DNA of 18,262 bases from JAWVZB01 sp033722375 (GCA_033722375.1 JAWVZB010000065.1:1-18262), one strand, 5' to 3'. Positions 8,861 through 16,038 are shown, counted from the first letter of the stretch. Numbers and translations: made by a program. The notes: generated from the letters alone by a model not told the origin.

Positions 8861-9262
8861 ATGCGCTTCCGCCGCCGCAAGCCCGACCCCGAGATGGTCG
8901 GGCACGTCCTGCCGGACGATCTCCCCAAGAAGGGGCTGTACGCGGAACCGTTGCGGGTGTCCGACATCCGGGTCGAGGAGTCGGTGGAGCAGCCCGCAGG
9001 CGGATTCCGGGTCACGTTCGGGGTCAGGGTCCGCGACGCCGAGGACAAGCGGGCGCCCAACATCGCGGTCGAGGCGACGATCGCCGGGCCGGAACGCACC
9101 GGCACCGGCACCGCGGTGACCGACATGCTCGGTCGCGCCAAGTTCCGGATGGAGGGGCCGGCAGGGCGCTACGAGCTCACCGTCGTCGACGTCGCCGCCG
9201 GCGGCCTCGACTGGGACCCGGCCGCCACGGACCTGACGGCCGCCGTCGAGGTCAGTGCTTGA
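8861..9262 (+). CDS. Hypothetical protein with a possible Ig-like beta-sandwich
   Basis: I do not recognise this 133-residue protein. It opens with a basic cluster (MRFRRRK), has no membrane segment, and its second half alternates beta-prone stretches with the pattern VTDMLGRAKFRMEGPAGRYELTVVDV. That pattern recalls Big_1 or carboxypeptidase-regulatory-like Ig folds, in which a loop of the form TDxxGxAxF precedes a GxYxxTV strand. This is fold-level resemblance only. The ATG at 8861 has a weak GACGAG seven bases upstream; longer upstream readings enter the rpsA promoter. It is the only plus-strand gene in the rpsA-polA interval and its last 11 bases overlap the end of polA tail to tail. Confidence 0.7.
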   Translation: MRFRRRKPDPEMVGHVLPDDLPKKGLYAEPLRVSDIRVEESVEQPAGGFRVTFGVRVRDAEDKRAPNIAVEATIAGPERTGTGTAVTDMLGRAKFRMEGPAGRYELTVVDVAAGGLDWDPAATDLTAAVEVSA

Positions 9263-11924
9263 CGGCGTCGTACCAGGTGAGGCCGACGGCGGTGTCGACC
9301 TCGAGCGGGGCGTCGAGCTCGATCACCGCACACATCTCGCTCGTCACGAGCTCCTCGACGGCGCCCAGCTCGTCGTCCGGACATTCGAGCACGATCTCGT
9401 CGTGGACCTGGAGCAGCATCTGGCTCGCGTGACCCTCCCGGTCGAGCGCTTCCTGCACCCGGATCATGGCGAGCTTGATGATGTCCGCCGCCGTCCCCTG
9501 GATCGGGGCGTTGAGCGCCATGCGTTCCGCCATCTGACGTCGGTTCCAGTTGTCCGCCAGTAGGTCTGGCAGGTAACGGCGCCGCCCGAAGAGCGTGGTC
9601 GTGAACCCGTCACGACGCGCGTCGTCCACGGCCCGACCGAGGAACTCGGAGATGCCGGGGAACCGGTCCATGTACGCGTCGACGATCTCCTGTGCCTCGT
9701 CCGGCGGGATCTGCAGCTGCTGCCCGAGCCCGTAGGGGGTCAGCCCGTACGCGAGCCCGTAGTTGACCGCCTTGGCGCGATCACGGAGCGCACCGTCCAC
9801 CGCATCGATCGGAAGGTCGAAGACCTTGGCGGCGGTCGTGGCGTGGATGTCCTCGCCCGAGGCGAACGCCTCGAGCAGACCCTCGTCCCCCGACAGGTGC
9901 GCCATGACTCGGAGCTCGATCTGGGAGTAGTCGGCGACGAGCAGGTGGTCGAAGCCCTCGCCCGTCACGAAAGCTCGACGGATCTCGCGGCCTTCCTCGG
10001 TGCGGACCGGGATGTTCTGGAGGTTGGGGTTGGACGAGGACAGCCGGCCCGTCGCCGCCACGGTCTGGCTGAAGGTGGTGTGGATGCGCCCCGTCTCGTC
10101 GTCGATCAGCGGTGGCAGCGCATCGACGTAGGTCGAGAGCAGCTTCGACTGCTCGCGCCACTCGAGCACCGCGGGCACGATGGGGTGCTCGTGGAGGATG
10201 TTCCCGAGCTGCTGCTGGTCGGTCGAGTAGCCGGTCTTGATCTTCTTGGTCTTGGTCAGTCCCAGGTCCTCGAACAGCACCTCCTGCAGCTGCGGACCCG
10301 ACCCGACGTTGAACCGCTTGCCGGCGTGGTCCCAGATCTCGCGCTCGAGCTCGTCGACGCGATCGGCGAGCCGCGAGCGGATCTCGTCGAGAACGTGGCG
10401 GTCCACCGCGATCCCGGCCCGTTCCATCCTGGCCAGCACCGGAGCGAGAGGCGCCTCGATGGTCTCGAGCAGCTCGGTCTGTTCGCGCTGGTCCAGTTCG
10501 CCGCGGAGGTGGTCGGCGAGCTCGAGCGTGGCGTGCGCCCGCATGGCCCGGTCCTCCCACGGCTCCTCGTCCACGTCGAGGCTGAGCTGACCCTCGTCGT
10601 CGCTGTCGTCCTCTTCGGACAGGGTCCGGGACAGGTACTGCAGCGCGATCCGTTCGAGATCGAAGCTGCGCTGCTCCGGGTTCAACAGGTACGCCGCGAG
10701 CTCGGTGTCGGCTGCGACGGGCGCGAGATGCCAGCCCTGTACGTGGGCGACGTGATCGAGCAGCTTCGAATCGTGCGTCACGACCGGCCGGTCCGCATCG
10801 GCCAGCAAGCGCGCGACGGCCTGGAGGTCGGTGTCCTCGAGGTCCTCGATGCGAGCCGTGACGGGGTCGTGGTCTGCGTGCGCGAGCGCGAGCGCGTGCA
10901 GTCGCAGATGCGGCACCTGGTCCTGGACGAAGCCGACGACCGCGAGGGGTCCGCCGAGCCCGTCCAGCCAGTCCGCGAGCTCACCCCCCTCGAGGCGCAC
11001 CGGCTCCCGCTCGAACGTGGTCGCTTCCTCCTCTTCGACGTCGCCGAGCACCTCCTCGACGAAGCGGTCGTAGAGCTGGCGGAACTCGAGGGTCCCGAAC
11101 AGCGAGCGGACCGCGTCCGGATCGAACTGCCCCATGCGGAGGTCGGCGAGATCGGCGTCGAGGTCGACGTCGTCGCGAAGTCGCATGATCTTGGCGTTGA
11201 TGCGGACCTGGTCCTCGTGCTCGCGGAGGTTCTCGGGCAGCTTCTTGCCCCCCACCTCGTCGATGTTGTCGTAGATGCCGTCGATCGACCCGAACTGGTC
11301 GAGCAGCTTCGCGGCGGTCTTCTCCCCCACCCCCGGGACCCCCGGCAGGTTGTCGGAGGTGTCGCCCCGCAGCGCCGCGTACTCGACGTACTGCGCCGGC
11401 GGGACGCCGTAGCGCTCCTCGACGGCTGGGGGATCCATCTCGGCCATCTCGGTGATCCCGCGCAGCGTGTACAGCACCGTGCAGTGTTCGTCGGCGAGCT
11501 GCATCGAGTCCCGGTCACCGGTCACGATGAAGGCGTCGAAGCCCTCGTCCACAGCGCGGTCCACCAGTGTGGCGATCACGTCGTCTGCCTCGACGCCGGC
11601 CACCGAGACCGCTGGGATCTGGAGCACCTCGAGGACCTGCTTGATCAGGTCCACCTGCGGCCGGAACTCGTCGGGAGGACTCGAGCGGTTCGCCTTGTAC
11701 TCGGGGAACGCCTCGGTCCGCGCCACGTCCCGCCCCTTGTCGAACGCGACCACGACGTTGTCGGGGCGCCGTTCGGCGAGCAGCTTGATGAGCATGCTCG
11801 TGAACCCGTAGACGGCGTTGGTCAGCTGCCCGGTCTGGGTCCGCAGCGAATCCGGCAACGCGTAGAAGGCGCGGTACGCGAGGCTGTGGCCGTCGAGCAG
11901 CAGGATGGTGGGTCGGTCCGACAC
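9252..11924 (-). CDS. polA: DNA polymerase I
   Basis: Pol I fills gaps after excision repair and removes Okazaki primers. The protein is full length at 890 residues. The 5' nuclease domain (1 to about 290) carries its metal-binding acidic residues: Asp11, VAFD (59-62), EADD (112-115), TGDRD (135-139) and GDTSDNLPGV (187-196). The 3'-5' exonuclease-like middle domain (about 310-490) lacks the DxE motif, so proofreading is probably lost, as in mycobacterial Pol I. The polymerase domain has motif A DYSQIELR (665-672), motif B with Lys718 and Tyr722 in AKAVNYGLAYG, and motif C VHDE (840-843). The GTG start at 11922-11924 follows GAGGG at a good distance. A -10-like TACGAT lies on the minus strand at 11977-11972, about 50 bases upstream. 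It converges with the 133-residue gene. Confidence 0.98.
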   Translation of the reverse strand: MSDRPTILLLDGHSLAYRAFYALPDSLRTQTGQLTNAVYGFTSMLIKLLAERRPDNVVVAFDKGRDVARTEAFPEYKANRSSPPDEFRPQVDLIKQVLEVLQIPAVSVAGVEADDVIATLVDRAVDEGFDAFIVTGDRDSMQLADEHCTVLYTLRGITEMAEMDPPAVEERYGVPPAQYVEYAALRGDTSDNLPGVPGVGEKTAAKLLDQFGSIDGIYDNIDEVGGKKLPENLREHEDQVRINAKIMRLRDDVDLDADLADLRMGQFDPDAVRSLFGTLEFRQLYDRFVEEVLGDVEEEEATTFEREPVRLEGGELADWLDGLGGPLAVVGFVQDQVPHLRLHALALAHADHDPVTARIEDLEDTDLQAVARLLADADRPVVTHDSKLLDHVAHVQGWHLAPVAADTELAAYLLNPEQRSFDLERIALQYLSRTLSEEDDSDDEGQLSLDVDEEPWEDRAMRAHATLELADHLRGELDQREQTELLETIEAPLAPVLARMERAGIAVDRHVLDEIRSRLADRVDELEREIWDHAGKRFNVGSGPQLQEVLFEDLGLTKTKKIKTGYSTDQQQLGNILHEHPIVPAVLEWREQSKLLSTYVDALPPLIDDETGRIHTTFSQTVAATGRLSSSNPNLQNIPVRTEEGREIRRAFVTGEGFDHLLVADYSQIELRVMAHLSGDEGLLEAFASGEDIHATTAAKVFDLPIDAVDGALRDRAKAVNYGLAYGLTPYGLGQQLQIPPDEAQEIVDAYMDRFPGISEFLGRAVDDARRDGFTTTLFGRRRYLPDLLADNWNRRQMAERMALNAPIQGTAADIIKLAMIRVQEALDREGHASQMLLQVHDEIVLECPDDELGAVEELVTSEMCAVIELDAPLEVDTAVGLTWYDAVKH

Positions 11925-12042
11925 GGATCCCTCGCAACTGGGGAATCGAGCCCGGATCTGGGCGCCTCACGATCGTACTGAGCACCGGTGACGCGACGGT
12001 CGGGCGCTGTCCGCGAACTCGCCTCGGCGCCGACGAACGGAA

Positions 12043-12071
12043 CGAGGGACCGCGTTAGAAGCGGTCCCTCG
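12043..12071 (-). terminator. Strong hairpin between the 19-residue ORF and polA
   Basis: Arms CGAGGGACCGC (12043-12053) and GCGGTCCCTCG (12061-12071) pair perfectly over 11 bases around a seven-base loop. On the minus strand the hairpin begins 23 bases after the stop of the 19-residue ORF and is followed by TTCCGTTCG, a weak T-rich tail. It most likely ends the short upstream transcript before the polA promoter region (11925-12042). Confidence 0.7.
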
Positions 12072-12094
12072 CGTCTTGGTCCTGTGTCGCTTCC

Positions 12095-12154
12095 TCAGAG
12101 GAAGATGACAAGCAGGATGATGATGAGCAGTAGTGCTCCAAGTCCGATCCTCAT
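12095..12154 (-). CDS. 19-residue hydrophobic peptide, single membrane helix
   Basis: The ATG at 12152-12154 is preceded by AAGGGAG with a five-base spacer, the best-looking ribosome-binding site in the neighbourhood. The ORF reads MRIGLGALLLIIILLVIFL and stops at TGA (12095-12097). After Arg2 it is almost wholly Leu, Ile, Val and Phe, so it should form one membrane helix. Codons such as AGG, CTA, CTT and GGA are unlike those of the GC3-rich neighbours, which suggests the peptide sequence or the RNA is under its own constraint. A perfect 11-bp hairpin follows within 25 bases, making a compact RBS-ORF-terminator unit. Function is unknown. It could be a membrane microprotein or type I toxin-like peptide; it could also be a regulatory leader, but the next gene is polA and no alternative antiterminator fold is apparent. 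The 168 bases upstream (12155-12322) show no other gene; a -10-like TAGTGA near 12190 is only suggestive. Confidence 0.6.
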   Translation of the reverse strand: MRIGLGALLLIIILLVIFL

Positions 12155-12322
12155 GTGCGCTCCCTTGTGTCGGTGTCGCACTACTCACTATGGGGCTCTG
12201 CCCACTGCGCTGCCGGGCGGGAACGGTGCCCCGCGACGGTGACCACGCTCCGTCTCGGACGCGCGTACGGTCCGTCACCCCCGTGCGGTCAGGGTCCGAA
12301 CGTCACCACGCCGTTCGAGGGG

Positions 12323-13087
12323 TCACAGCACCATCGAGAGGAAGGACTTCGTCCGGTCCTCCTGGGGGTTCTCGAGGAGTTGGTTCGGGGGGCCCTCCTC
12401 CACGACCACTCCCCCGTCCATGAACACGACCCGGTCGGCCACCTCGCGCGCGAAGCCCATCTCGTGGGTGACCACCATCATCGTCATCCCCTCGTCGGCG
12501 AGGTTCCGCATGACCGACAGCACCTCACCGACCAGTTCGGGGTCGAGGGCGCTCGTGACCTCGTCGAACAGCATCATGTCGGGATCCATGGAGAGGGCCC
12601 GGGCGATCGCGACCCGCTGCTGCTGACCACCGGACAGGTGGTTGGGGTACGCCTCGATCTTGTCGAGCAACCCCACCTTCTCGAGATTGGTCCGGGCGAC
12701 GTCCTCCGCCTCGGATTGGTCGCGCTTGAGCACCCGCTTCTGGGCGATGGTCAGGTTCCGCAGCACCGAGAGGTGGGGGAACAGGTTGAACTGCTGGAAG
12801 ACCATCCCGATGTGGCGCCGCACGAGGTTGAGGTCGATGTCCTGGTCGGTGATGTCGACACCTTCGATCTCGATGGTCCCCGACGTGGGCTCCTCGAGCC
12901 TGTTCACGCATCGCAACAGGGTCGACTTGCCGGACCCCGAGGGGCCGATCACACAGACGACCTCGCCGAAGTCGACCTGGAAGTCGATCCCCTTCAGCAC
13001 CTCGAGGTCACCGAAGGACTTGTGGAGTTGGATGACGTTGATGGCCGGCCCGTCGTGGCTGGAACCGGTGGCTGGCTGTGTACTCAT
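12323..13087 (-). CDS. Polar amino-acid ABC transporter, ATP-binding protein
   Basis: This is the cytoplasmic ATPase that drives the importer encoded by the two genes upstream; it belongs to the GlnQ/HisP-type family. It is full length at 254 residues. Visible motifs are Walker A GPSGSGKST (48-56), Q-loop Gln98 in MVFQQFNLFPH, signature LSGGQ (151-155), Walker B MLFDE (172-176) and switch His208 in VTHEMGFA. The ATG at 13085-13087 has AAGGAG overlapping the TAA stop of the permease gene (TAAGGAG), so the two are tightly coupled. It is the last gene of the transport operon. Downstream only a weak inverted repeat (CGAACG/CGTTCG, 12297-12317) is visible, so the true terminator is unclear. Gln, Glu or basic amino-acid substrates are all possible. 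Confidence 0.96.
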   Translation of the reverse strand: MSTQPATGSSHDGPAINVIQLHKSFGDLEVLKGIDFQVDFGEVVCVIGPSGSGKSTLLRCVNRLEEPTSGTIEIEGVDITDQDIDLNLVRRHIGMVFQQFNLFPHLSVLRNLTIAQKRVLKRDQSEAEDVARTNLEKVGLLDKIEAYPNHLSGGQQQRVAIARALSMDPDMMLFDEVTSALDPELVGEVLSVMRNLADEGMTMMVVTHEMGFAREVADRVVFMDGGVVVEEGPPNQLLENPQEDRTKSFLSMVL

Positions 13088-13096
13088 CCTTGCTCC

Positions 13097-13915
13097 TTAT
13101 CGTGCCCGCGCGGAGCGCACTTCGAGCGCCGCGACAGCCCGCGTCAAGGGGAGCGTGATGAGGAGGTACATCACCGCGATCACCAGGAGCGGCGTGCCGT
13201 TGAACGTGTTCGACATGAGATCTCGCCCGAACTTGGTCAGCTCCTTCGTGACCGGCGTCGTCCCGAGCACGAACAGCAGCGAGGTGTCCTTGATGAGTAG
13301 GACGAGCTCGTTCGTGAGCGGCGGGATGATGATGCGGAACGCCTGCGGGATGATGATCGACGTCATCGCCCAGAAGTGGCTCATGCCGAGTGACCTGGCC
13401 GCCTCCATCTGCCCTTTCGGCACGGCCTCGATGCCGGCGCGGATGGTCTCTGCCATGTAGGCGGCAGCAACGAGACCGAGACCGACCGTCGCCTTCCCGA
13501 GGGTCCCACCAGGGATGTTGATACCGAGGGTGATCGGCAGGCCGAAACCGATCAGGATGATCGTCACCAGGGCCGGCAGTCCTCGCAGCAGCTCGATGTA
13601 GCTCGTGGCGATCCAGCGGTACGGCCGCACCGACGACATCTTCATCAGCGCCAGCACGAGCCCCAGGACGAGTCCGAAGACGAACGACGTGAAGGTGTAG
13701 AGGACGGTGTTCTTGGCGGCGATCGTGACGACGTCGGGGAACATCCGCTGGATGATCTCGACGTTGGCGAACTTCTCCTGGATGTTCGCCCAGTCCGGAA
13801 CGAGGACGAACACGGTCGCGACCGCGATCAGCAGTACGTACAGCGCCCCCCTGGAGAGCCGTTCCTGCTGCCGCTTCGAAAGTGCTCCGGACCGTTCGAA
13901 GGTGTGGCTGCTCAC
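13097..13915 (-). CDS. Polar amino-acid ABC transporter, permease protein
   Basis: This is the inner-membrane permease of the amino-acid importer, 272 residues, HisM/GlnP type. After a cytoplasmic N-terminal stretch (1-22) there is a first helix at about 24-40. The transport core follows from about 67, beginning AAKNTVLYTFTSFVFGLVLG. The EAA loop that docks on the ATPase is EAARSLGMSHFWAM (around 174-187), followed by IIIPQAFRIIIPP. Only one permease is present, so it probably forms a homodimer. The GTG start at 13913-13915 has GGAGG six bases upstream. The ATPase gene starts ten bases after the stop. A long hairpin separates it from the binding-protein gene. Confidence 0.96.
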   Translation of the reverse strand: MSSHTFERSGALSKRQQERLSRGALYVLLIAVATVFVLVPDWANIQEKFANVEIIQRMFPDVVTIAAKNTVLYTFTSFVFGLVLGLVLALMKMSSVRPYRWIATSYIELLRGLPALVTIILIGFGLPITLGINIPGGTLGKATVGLGLVAAAYMAETIRAGIEAVPKGQMEAARSLGMSHFWAMTSIIIPQAFRIIIPPLTNELVLLIKDTSLLFVLGTTPVTKELTKFGRDLMSNTFNGTPLLVIAVMYLLITLPLTRAVAALEVRSARAR

Positions 13916-13937
13916 GCGCGCCTCCGGTGACAGACGA

Positions 13938-13965
13938 CAACGGGGACCCTAGTGGGTCCCCGTTG
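13938..13965 (-). terminator. 12-bp intercistronic hairpin between binding-protein and permease genes
   Basis: CAACGGGGACCC (13938-13949) and GGGTCCCCGTTG (13954-13965) pair perfectly over 12 bases with a TAGT tetraloop. It lies in the 69-base gap of the operon, and the sequence after it on the minus strand is not T-rich. It is better read as a partial terminator or 3'-end stabiliser that keeps the binding-protein mRNA in excess over the permease and ATPase, a known arrangement in such operons. Confidence 0.75.
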
Positions 13966-13984
13966 CGCGTCGGCGCGTCGCTTG

Positions 13985-14818
13985 CTAACCCTGCGGGTCG
14001 GTGTTCGGGAACCACTCGTTGAAGATCTCGTCGTAGGTCCCGTCCTCCATCAAGGTGCCGAGAGCCTCGTTCACCGCCTCGAGCAGCGCATCGCCCTGAT
14101 CACCTTCGGGCGTGGCGAAGCCGTACTGCTCGTCGGTCGGGTAGGTCTCGACCACCTGGACGCTGTCGTCGTCGAGGGTGCGGCCCTGGTTGACCACGAG
14201 GTCCTGGAGGATGCCCTGGATGTCGTCGGCCTCGAGCGCCGTGAACAGGTCGCCGGGGTTGTCGAACGAGACGATCTCGGCGTCGTCGGGCGCGTTCTCC
14301 TGGGCGTAGGCCTCACCGGTGGTGCCGGTCTGGACGCCGAGGCGCTGACCGGAGAAGTCCTCGAGGCTGCTGATGTCCGAGTCTGCCTTCACGAGCAGCG
14401 ACTGATCAGCCTTGAAGTAGGGGTCGGTGAAGTCGACGTTGCCCTCGCGCTCCTCGGTGATGGTGATCGAGGCGGCCGCGATGTCACACTGGCCGGCTGC
14501 GAAGACCGAACCCGAGGTGATGCCGTCGAAGCCGGAGTTGATGACCTCGGTGCTCTCGAGGCCGAGCTCGCTGGCGATGGCCCGCATCAGCTCGATGTCG
14601 AAGCCGGTGAACTCGCCGTCCTGCTCGAACTCCATCGGCTTGTAGGGCGAGTCGGTGCAGACGGTGAGGGTGCCATCGGTGACGAGCTCGAGATCCGCCG
14701 CCGCTTCGGTGCCGGTGTCGGTGTCGGTGCTCGTGTCGTCGTCGCCGCCACAGGCCGCGAGGGCCAGGGCGAGCGAGGCGACCACAGCACCGGTCTTGAA
14801 GAACCTGCGCATGCGCAT
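13985..14818 (-). CDS. Amino-acid ABC transporter substrate-binding lipoprotein
   Basis: This is the extracytoplasmic receptor of the importer, in the SBP_bac_3 family. It is 277 residues long. It has a basic N terminus, a hydrophobic core and a lipobox LAAC with lipidated Cys23, then an acidic Thr/Asp linker (24-42). The mature domain starts near 43 with LTVCTDSPYKPMEF and contains FDIELMRAIASELG (73-86), ITITEEREGNVDFTDPYF (119-136), where an Arg usually holds the substrate carboxylate, and GVQTGTTGEAY. The substrate cannot be read from this. The ATG at 14816-14818 has GGAG eight bases upstream. The 5' leader can form a 7-bp stem (TGGAGGA/TCCTCCA, 14833-14839 with 14854-14860). It is the first gene of the transporter operon. 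Confidence 0.96.
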   Translation of the reverse strand: MRMRRFFKTGAVVASLALALAACGGDDDTSTDTDTGTEAAADLELVTDGTLTVCTDSPYKPMEFEQDGEFTGFDIELMRAIASELGLESTEVINSGFDGITSGSVFAAGQCDIAAASITITEEREGNVDFTDPYFKADQSLLVKADSDISSLEDFSGQRLGVQTGTTGEAYAQENAPDDAEIVSFDNPGDLFTALEADDIQGILQDLVVNQGRTLDDDSVQVVETYPTDEQYGFATPEGDQGDALLEAVNEALGTLMEDGTYDEIFNEWFPNTDPQG

Positions 14819-14868
14819 ATCAGATCTCCGGTTGGAGGATGAGGTCGAGTGATTCCTCCACGAGGCTA

Positions 14869-14915
14869 GTCCGACGTGCCGCTCAGGTCTACTACTGGCC
14901 TCGTAGCGTTCGGAC
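14869..14915. repeat. Inverted repeat between response regulator and transporter operon
   Basis: GTCCGACG (14869-14876) and CGTTCGGAC (14907-14915) pair over eight positions with one bulged base around a 30-base loop that holds a smaller CTAC/GTAG pair. It lies between the end of the response-regulator gene and the binding-protein start, both on the minus strand. It could be a terminator for the former or an operator or leader structure for the latter; the sequence does not decide. Confidence 0.4.
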
Positions 14916-14932
14916 AGGGGCTGCCCGAGCTC

Positions 14933-15553
14933 TCAGCCCTGGCCGTCGTCCTCGTAGCGGTCGATGACCTGCTCCGCCACCTGCTTCATGGTCAAGCGAC
15001 GCTCCATGGCCTGCTTCTGCACCCATCGGAAGGCCTCCGCCTCGGACAGGTCCTCGTTGTCCTGCAGCAGCCCCTTGGCCTTCTCGACCAGCTTCCGGGC
15101 CTCGAGCCGGCCCTGGAGGTCGTCGACCGTGTCCTCGAGCCCCGACATCTCCCGGAAGCGCCCCGCGGCGATCTCGACGGCCGGCAGCAGATCGTGCTTC
15201 TGGAACGGCTTCACGAGATAGGCCATCGCTCCCGCCCGGCGTGCCTTCTCGACGAGGTCCCGCTGGCTGAACGCGGTGAGTATCAAGATCGCGGCCAAGC
15301 GCTCCTTGGCGATCTCCTCGGCCGCCTGGATGCCGTCCATCACCGGCATCTTGACGTCCAGGATGACGAGGTCGGGTTTGAGCTCGCGGGTCAGGCGGAC
15401 CGCGGATGCGCCGTCGGCGACCTCGGCCACGACGTCGAAGCCCTCCTCCTGGAGCATCTCCTTCAGGTCCAGGCGGATCAACGCCTCGTCCTCGGCGATG
15501 AGGACGCGGGTCGGCTCGTCCGCCGACTGCGTGTCCTGTTCGGCCTCGGTCAC
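14933..15553 (-). CDS. pdtaR: REC-ANTAR response regulator, PdtaR-like
   Basis: This is a response regulator whose output domain binds RNA and acts as an antiterminator. It has 206 residues. The receiver domain (about 15-130) has the acidic pair Glu21-Asp22, phospho-acceptor Asp66 in VILDVKMP, Thr93 in LTAFSQRDL and Lys115 in LVKPF. The ANTAR domain (about 140-200) carries RLEARKLVEKAKGLL and the later ERRLTMKQVAEQVI helix. The sequence runs closely along mycobacterial PdtaR (Rv1626) as I recall it, and the nearby polA, rpsA, coaE, uvrB and uvrA support orthology. PdtaR is phosphorylated by the kinase PdtaS, whose gene is not in this window. The GTG start at 15551-15553 has GGAGGG six bases upstream and overlaps the preceding coiled-coil gene by four bases. 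Confidence 0.95.
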   Translation of the reverse strand: MTEAEQDTQSADEPTRVLIAEDEALIRLDLKEMLQEEGFDVVAEVADGASAVRLTRELKPDLVILDVKMPVMDGIQAAEEIAKERLAAILILTAFSQRDLVEKARRAGAMAYLVKPFQKHDLLPAVEIAAGRFREMSGLEDTVDDLQGRLEARKLVEKAKGLLQDNEDLSEAEAFRWVQKQAMERRLTMKQVAEQVIDRYEDDGQG

Positions 15554-15834
15554 GTCGATCCCTCCACCTCGAAGAGCCGTTCCAGGAGCCGGTCACGCTC
15601 GGATTCGAGTTCCGCGGCTCGGTCTCGGGCCTCTTCGAGGAGTGCTAGATGGCGGTCGTGGTCGGTCTTGGCGTCCCGCCACTCGCGGTCGGCGAGTGGG
15701 GTCTGGGCGACGAGCTTCCTGGTCTCGGCATCGTCGGCGACGTCGGCCAGGTAGGCAACCTGCTCGCGGAGCACGCGGTGGTTCGCGCGTACCCGCTTCA
15801 GGTCATCCTGCACGTGCCTCAGGCGCTCGTGCAA
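15550..15834 (-). CDS. Small coiled-coil protein coupled to the ANTAR regulator
   Basis: This 94-residue protein of unknown function is almost entirely helical. Two heptad-like stretches (about 1-35 and 60-92), rich in Leu, Arg, Glu and Asp, flank a central segment AQTPLADREWRDAK that looks like a conserved hairpin turn. It has no membrane segment. Its TGA (15550-15552) overlaps the GTG of the regulator in a GTGA junction, so the pair is probably co-translated and may interact. The start is uncertain: TTG at 15832-15834 is chosen, GTG at 15811-15813 would give 87 residues, and the frame stays open upstream into the tRNA-Leu gene, which cannot be coding. A hairpin with a purine-rich flank lies just upstream at 15875-15891. 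Confidence 0.7.
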   Translation of the reverse strand: MHERLRHVQDDLKRVRANHRVLREQVAYLADVADDAETRKLVAQTPLADREWRDAKTDHDRHLALLEEARDRAAELESERDRLLERLFEVEGST

Positions 15835-15874
15835 TCGTGCTCGGTCGCGGTCGGGTCCCGTGCTGTGCCTCCCC

Positions 15875-15891
15875 CTCCGACTGGGTCGGAG
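15875..15891 (-). promoter_or_regulatory. Hairpin between tRNA-Leu and the coiled-coil gene
   Basis: CTCCGAC (15875-15881) and GTCGGAG (15885-15891) form a 7-bp stem with a three-base loop. On the minus strand it is followed directly by GGGGAGGC, a Shine-Dalgarno-like run with no start codon at the usual distance. It could end or trim the tRNA transcript or shape the leader of the coiled-coil and regulator mRNA. There is no T run. Confidence 0.4.
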
Positions 15892-15945
15892 CTGTGATGG
15901 TAGAGGCACCGCGGGGCGGGGCGTGCACGCGACGTGTGGCAACCG

Positions 15946-16029
15946 TGCCCCGAGTGGGATTCGAACCCACACAGCCTTGCGGCCAAGGACGTTTGAGGCC
16001 CTCGTGTCTCCCGGTTCCACCATCGGGGC
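15946..16029 (-). tRNA. tRNA-Leu (anticodon CAA)
   Basis: The minus-strand sequence folds as an 84-base class II tRNA. The acceptor arms GCCCCGA and TCGGGGC pair fully, with discriminator A. A D arm of three pairs (GTG/CAC) carries the GGGA loop. The anticodon stem AGGGC/GTCCT (one G-T pair) holds the loop CTCAAAC, giving anticodon CAA, which reads the Leu codon UUG. A long variable arm (GCC-GCAA-GGC) is typical of Leu and Ser, and the T arm is GTGGG-TTCGAAT-CCCAC. The 3' CCA is not encoded; CGG follows the discriminator. Confidence 0.96.
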
Positions 16030-16038
16030 GTGACAAAG

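Noticed and set aside
9843..11981. Very long plus-strand open frame (712 codons) opposite polA
   Set aside because: polA is unmistakable on the other strand. The antisense protein has no recognisable domain and is Val/Asp/Glu/Leu-rich, as expected from the mirror of high-GC3 codons.
12043..12154. Branched-chain amino-acid attenuator (leader peptide rich in Leu/Ile/Val plus terminator)
   Set aside because: The composition is tempting, but the next gene is polA, no ilv or leu gene is present, and I see no competing antiterminator arm.
12297..12317. CGAACG/CGTTCG inverted repeat downstream of the ATPase gene
   Set aside because: The stem has only six pairs with a nine-base loop and no T run, and the spacing is wrong for a LexA box; too weak to call a terminator or operator.
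15835..16023. Longer start for the coiled-coil gene
   Set aside because: The extension runs through the tRNA-Leu gene and gives a non-helical Arg/Pro-rich product.
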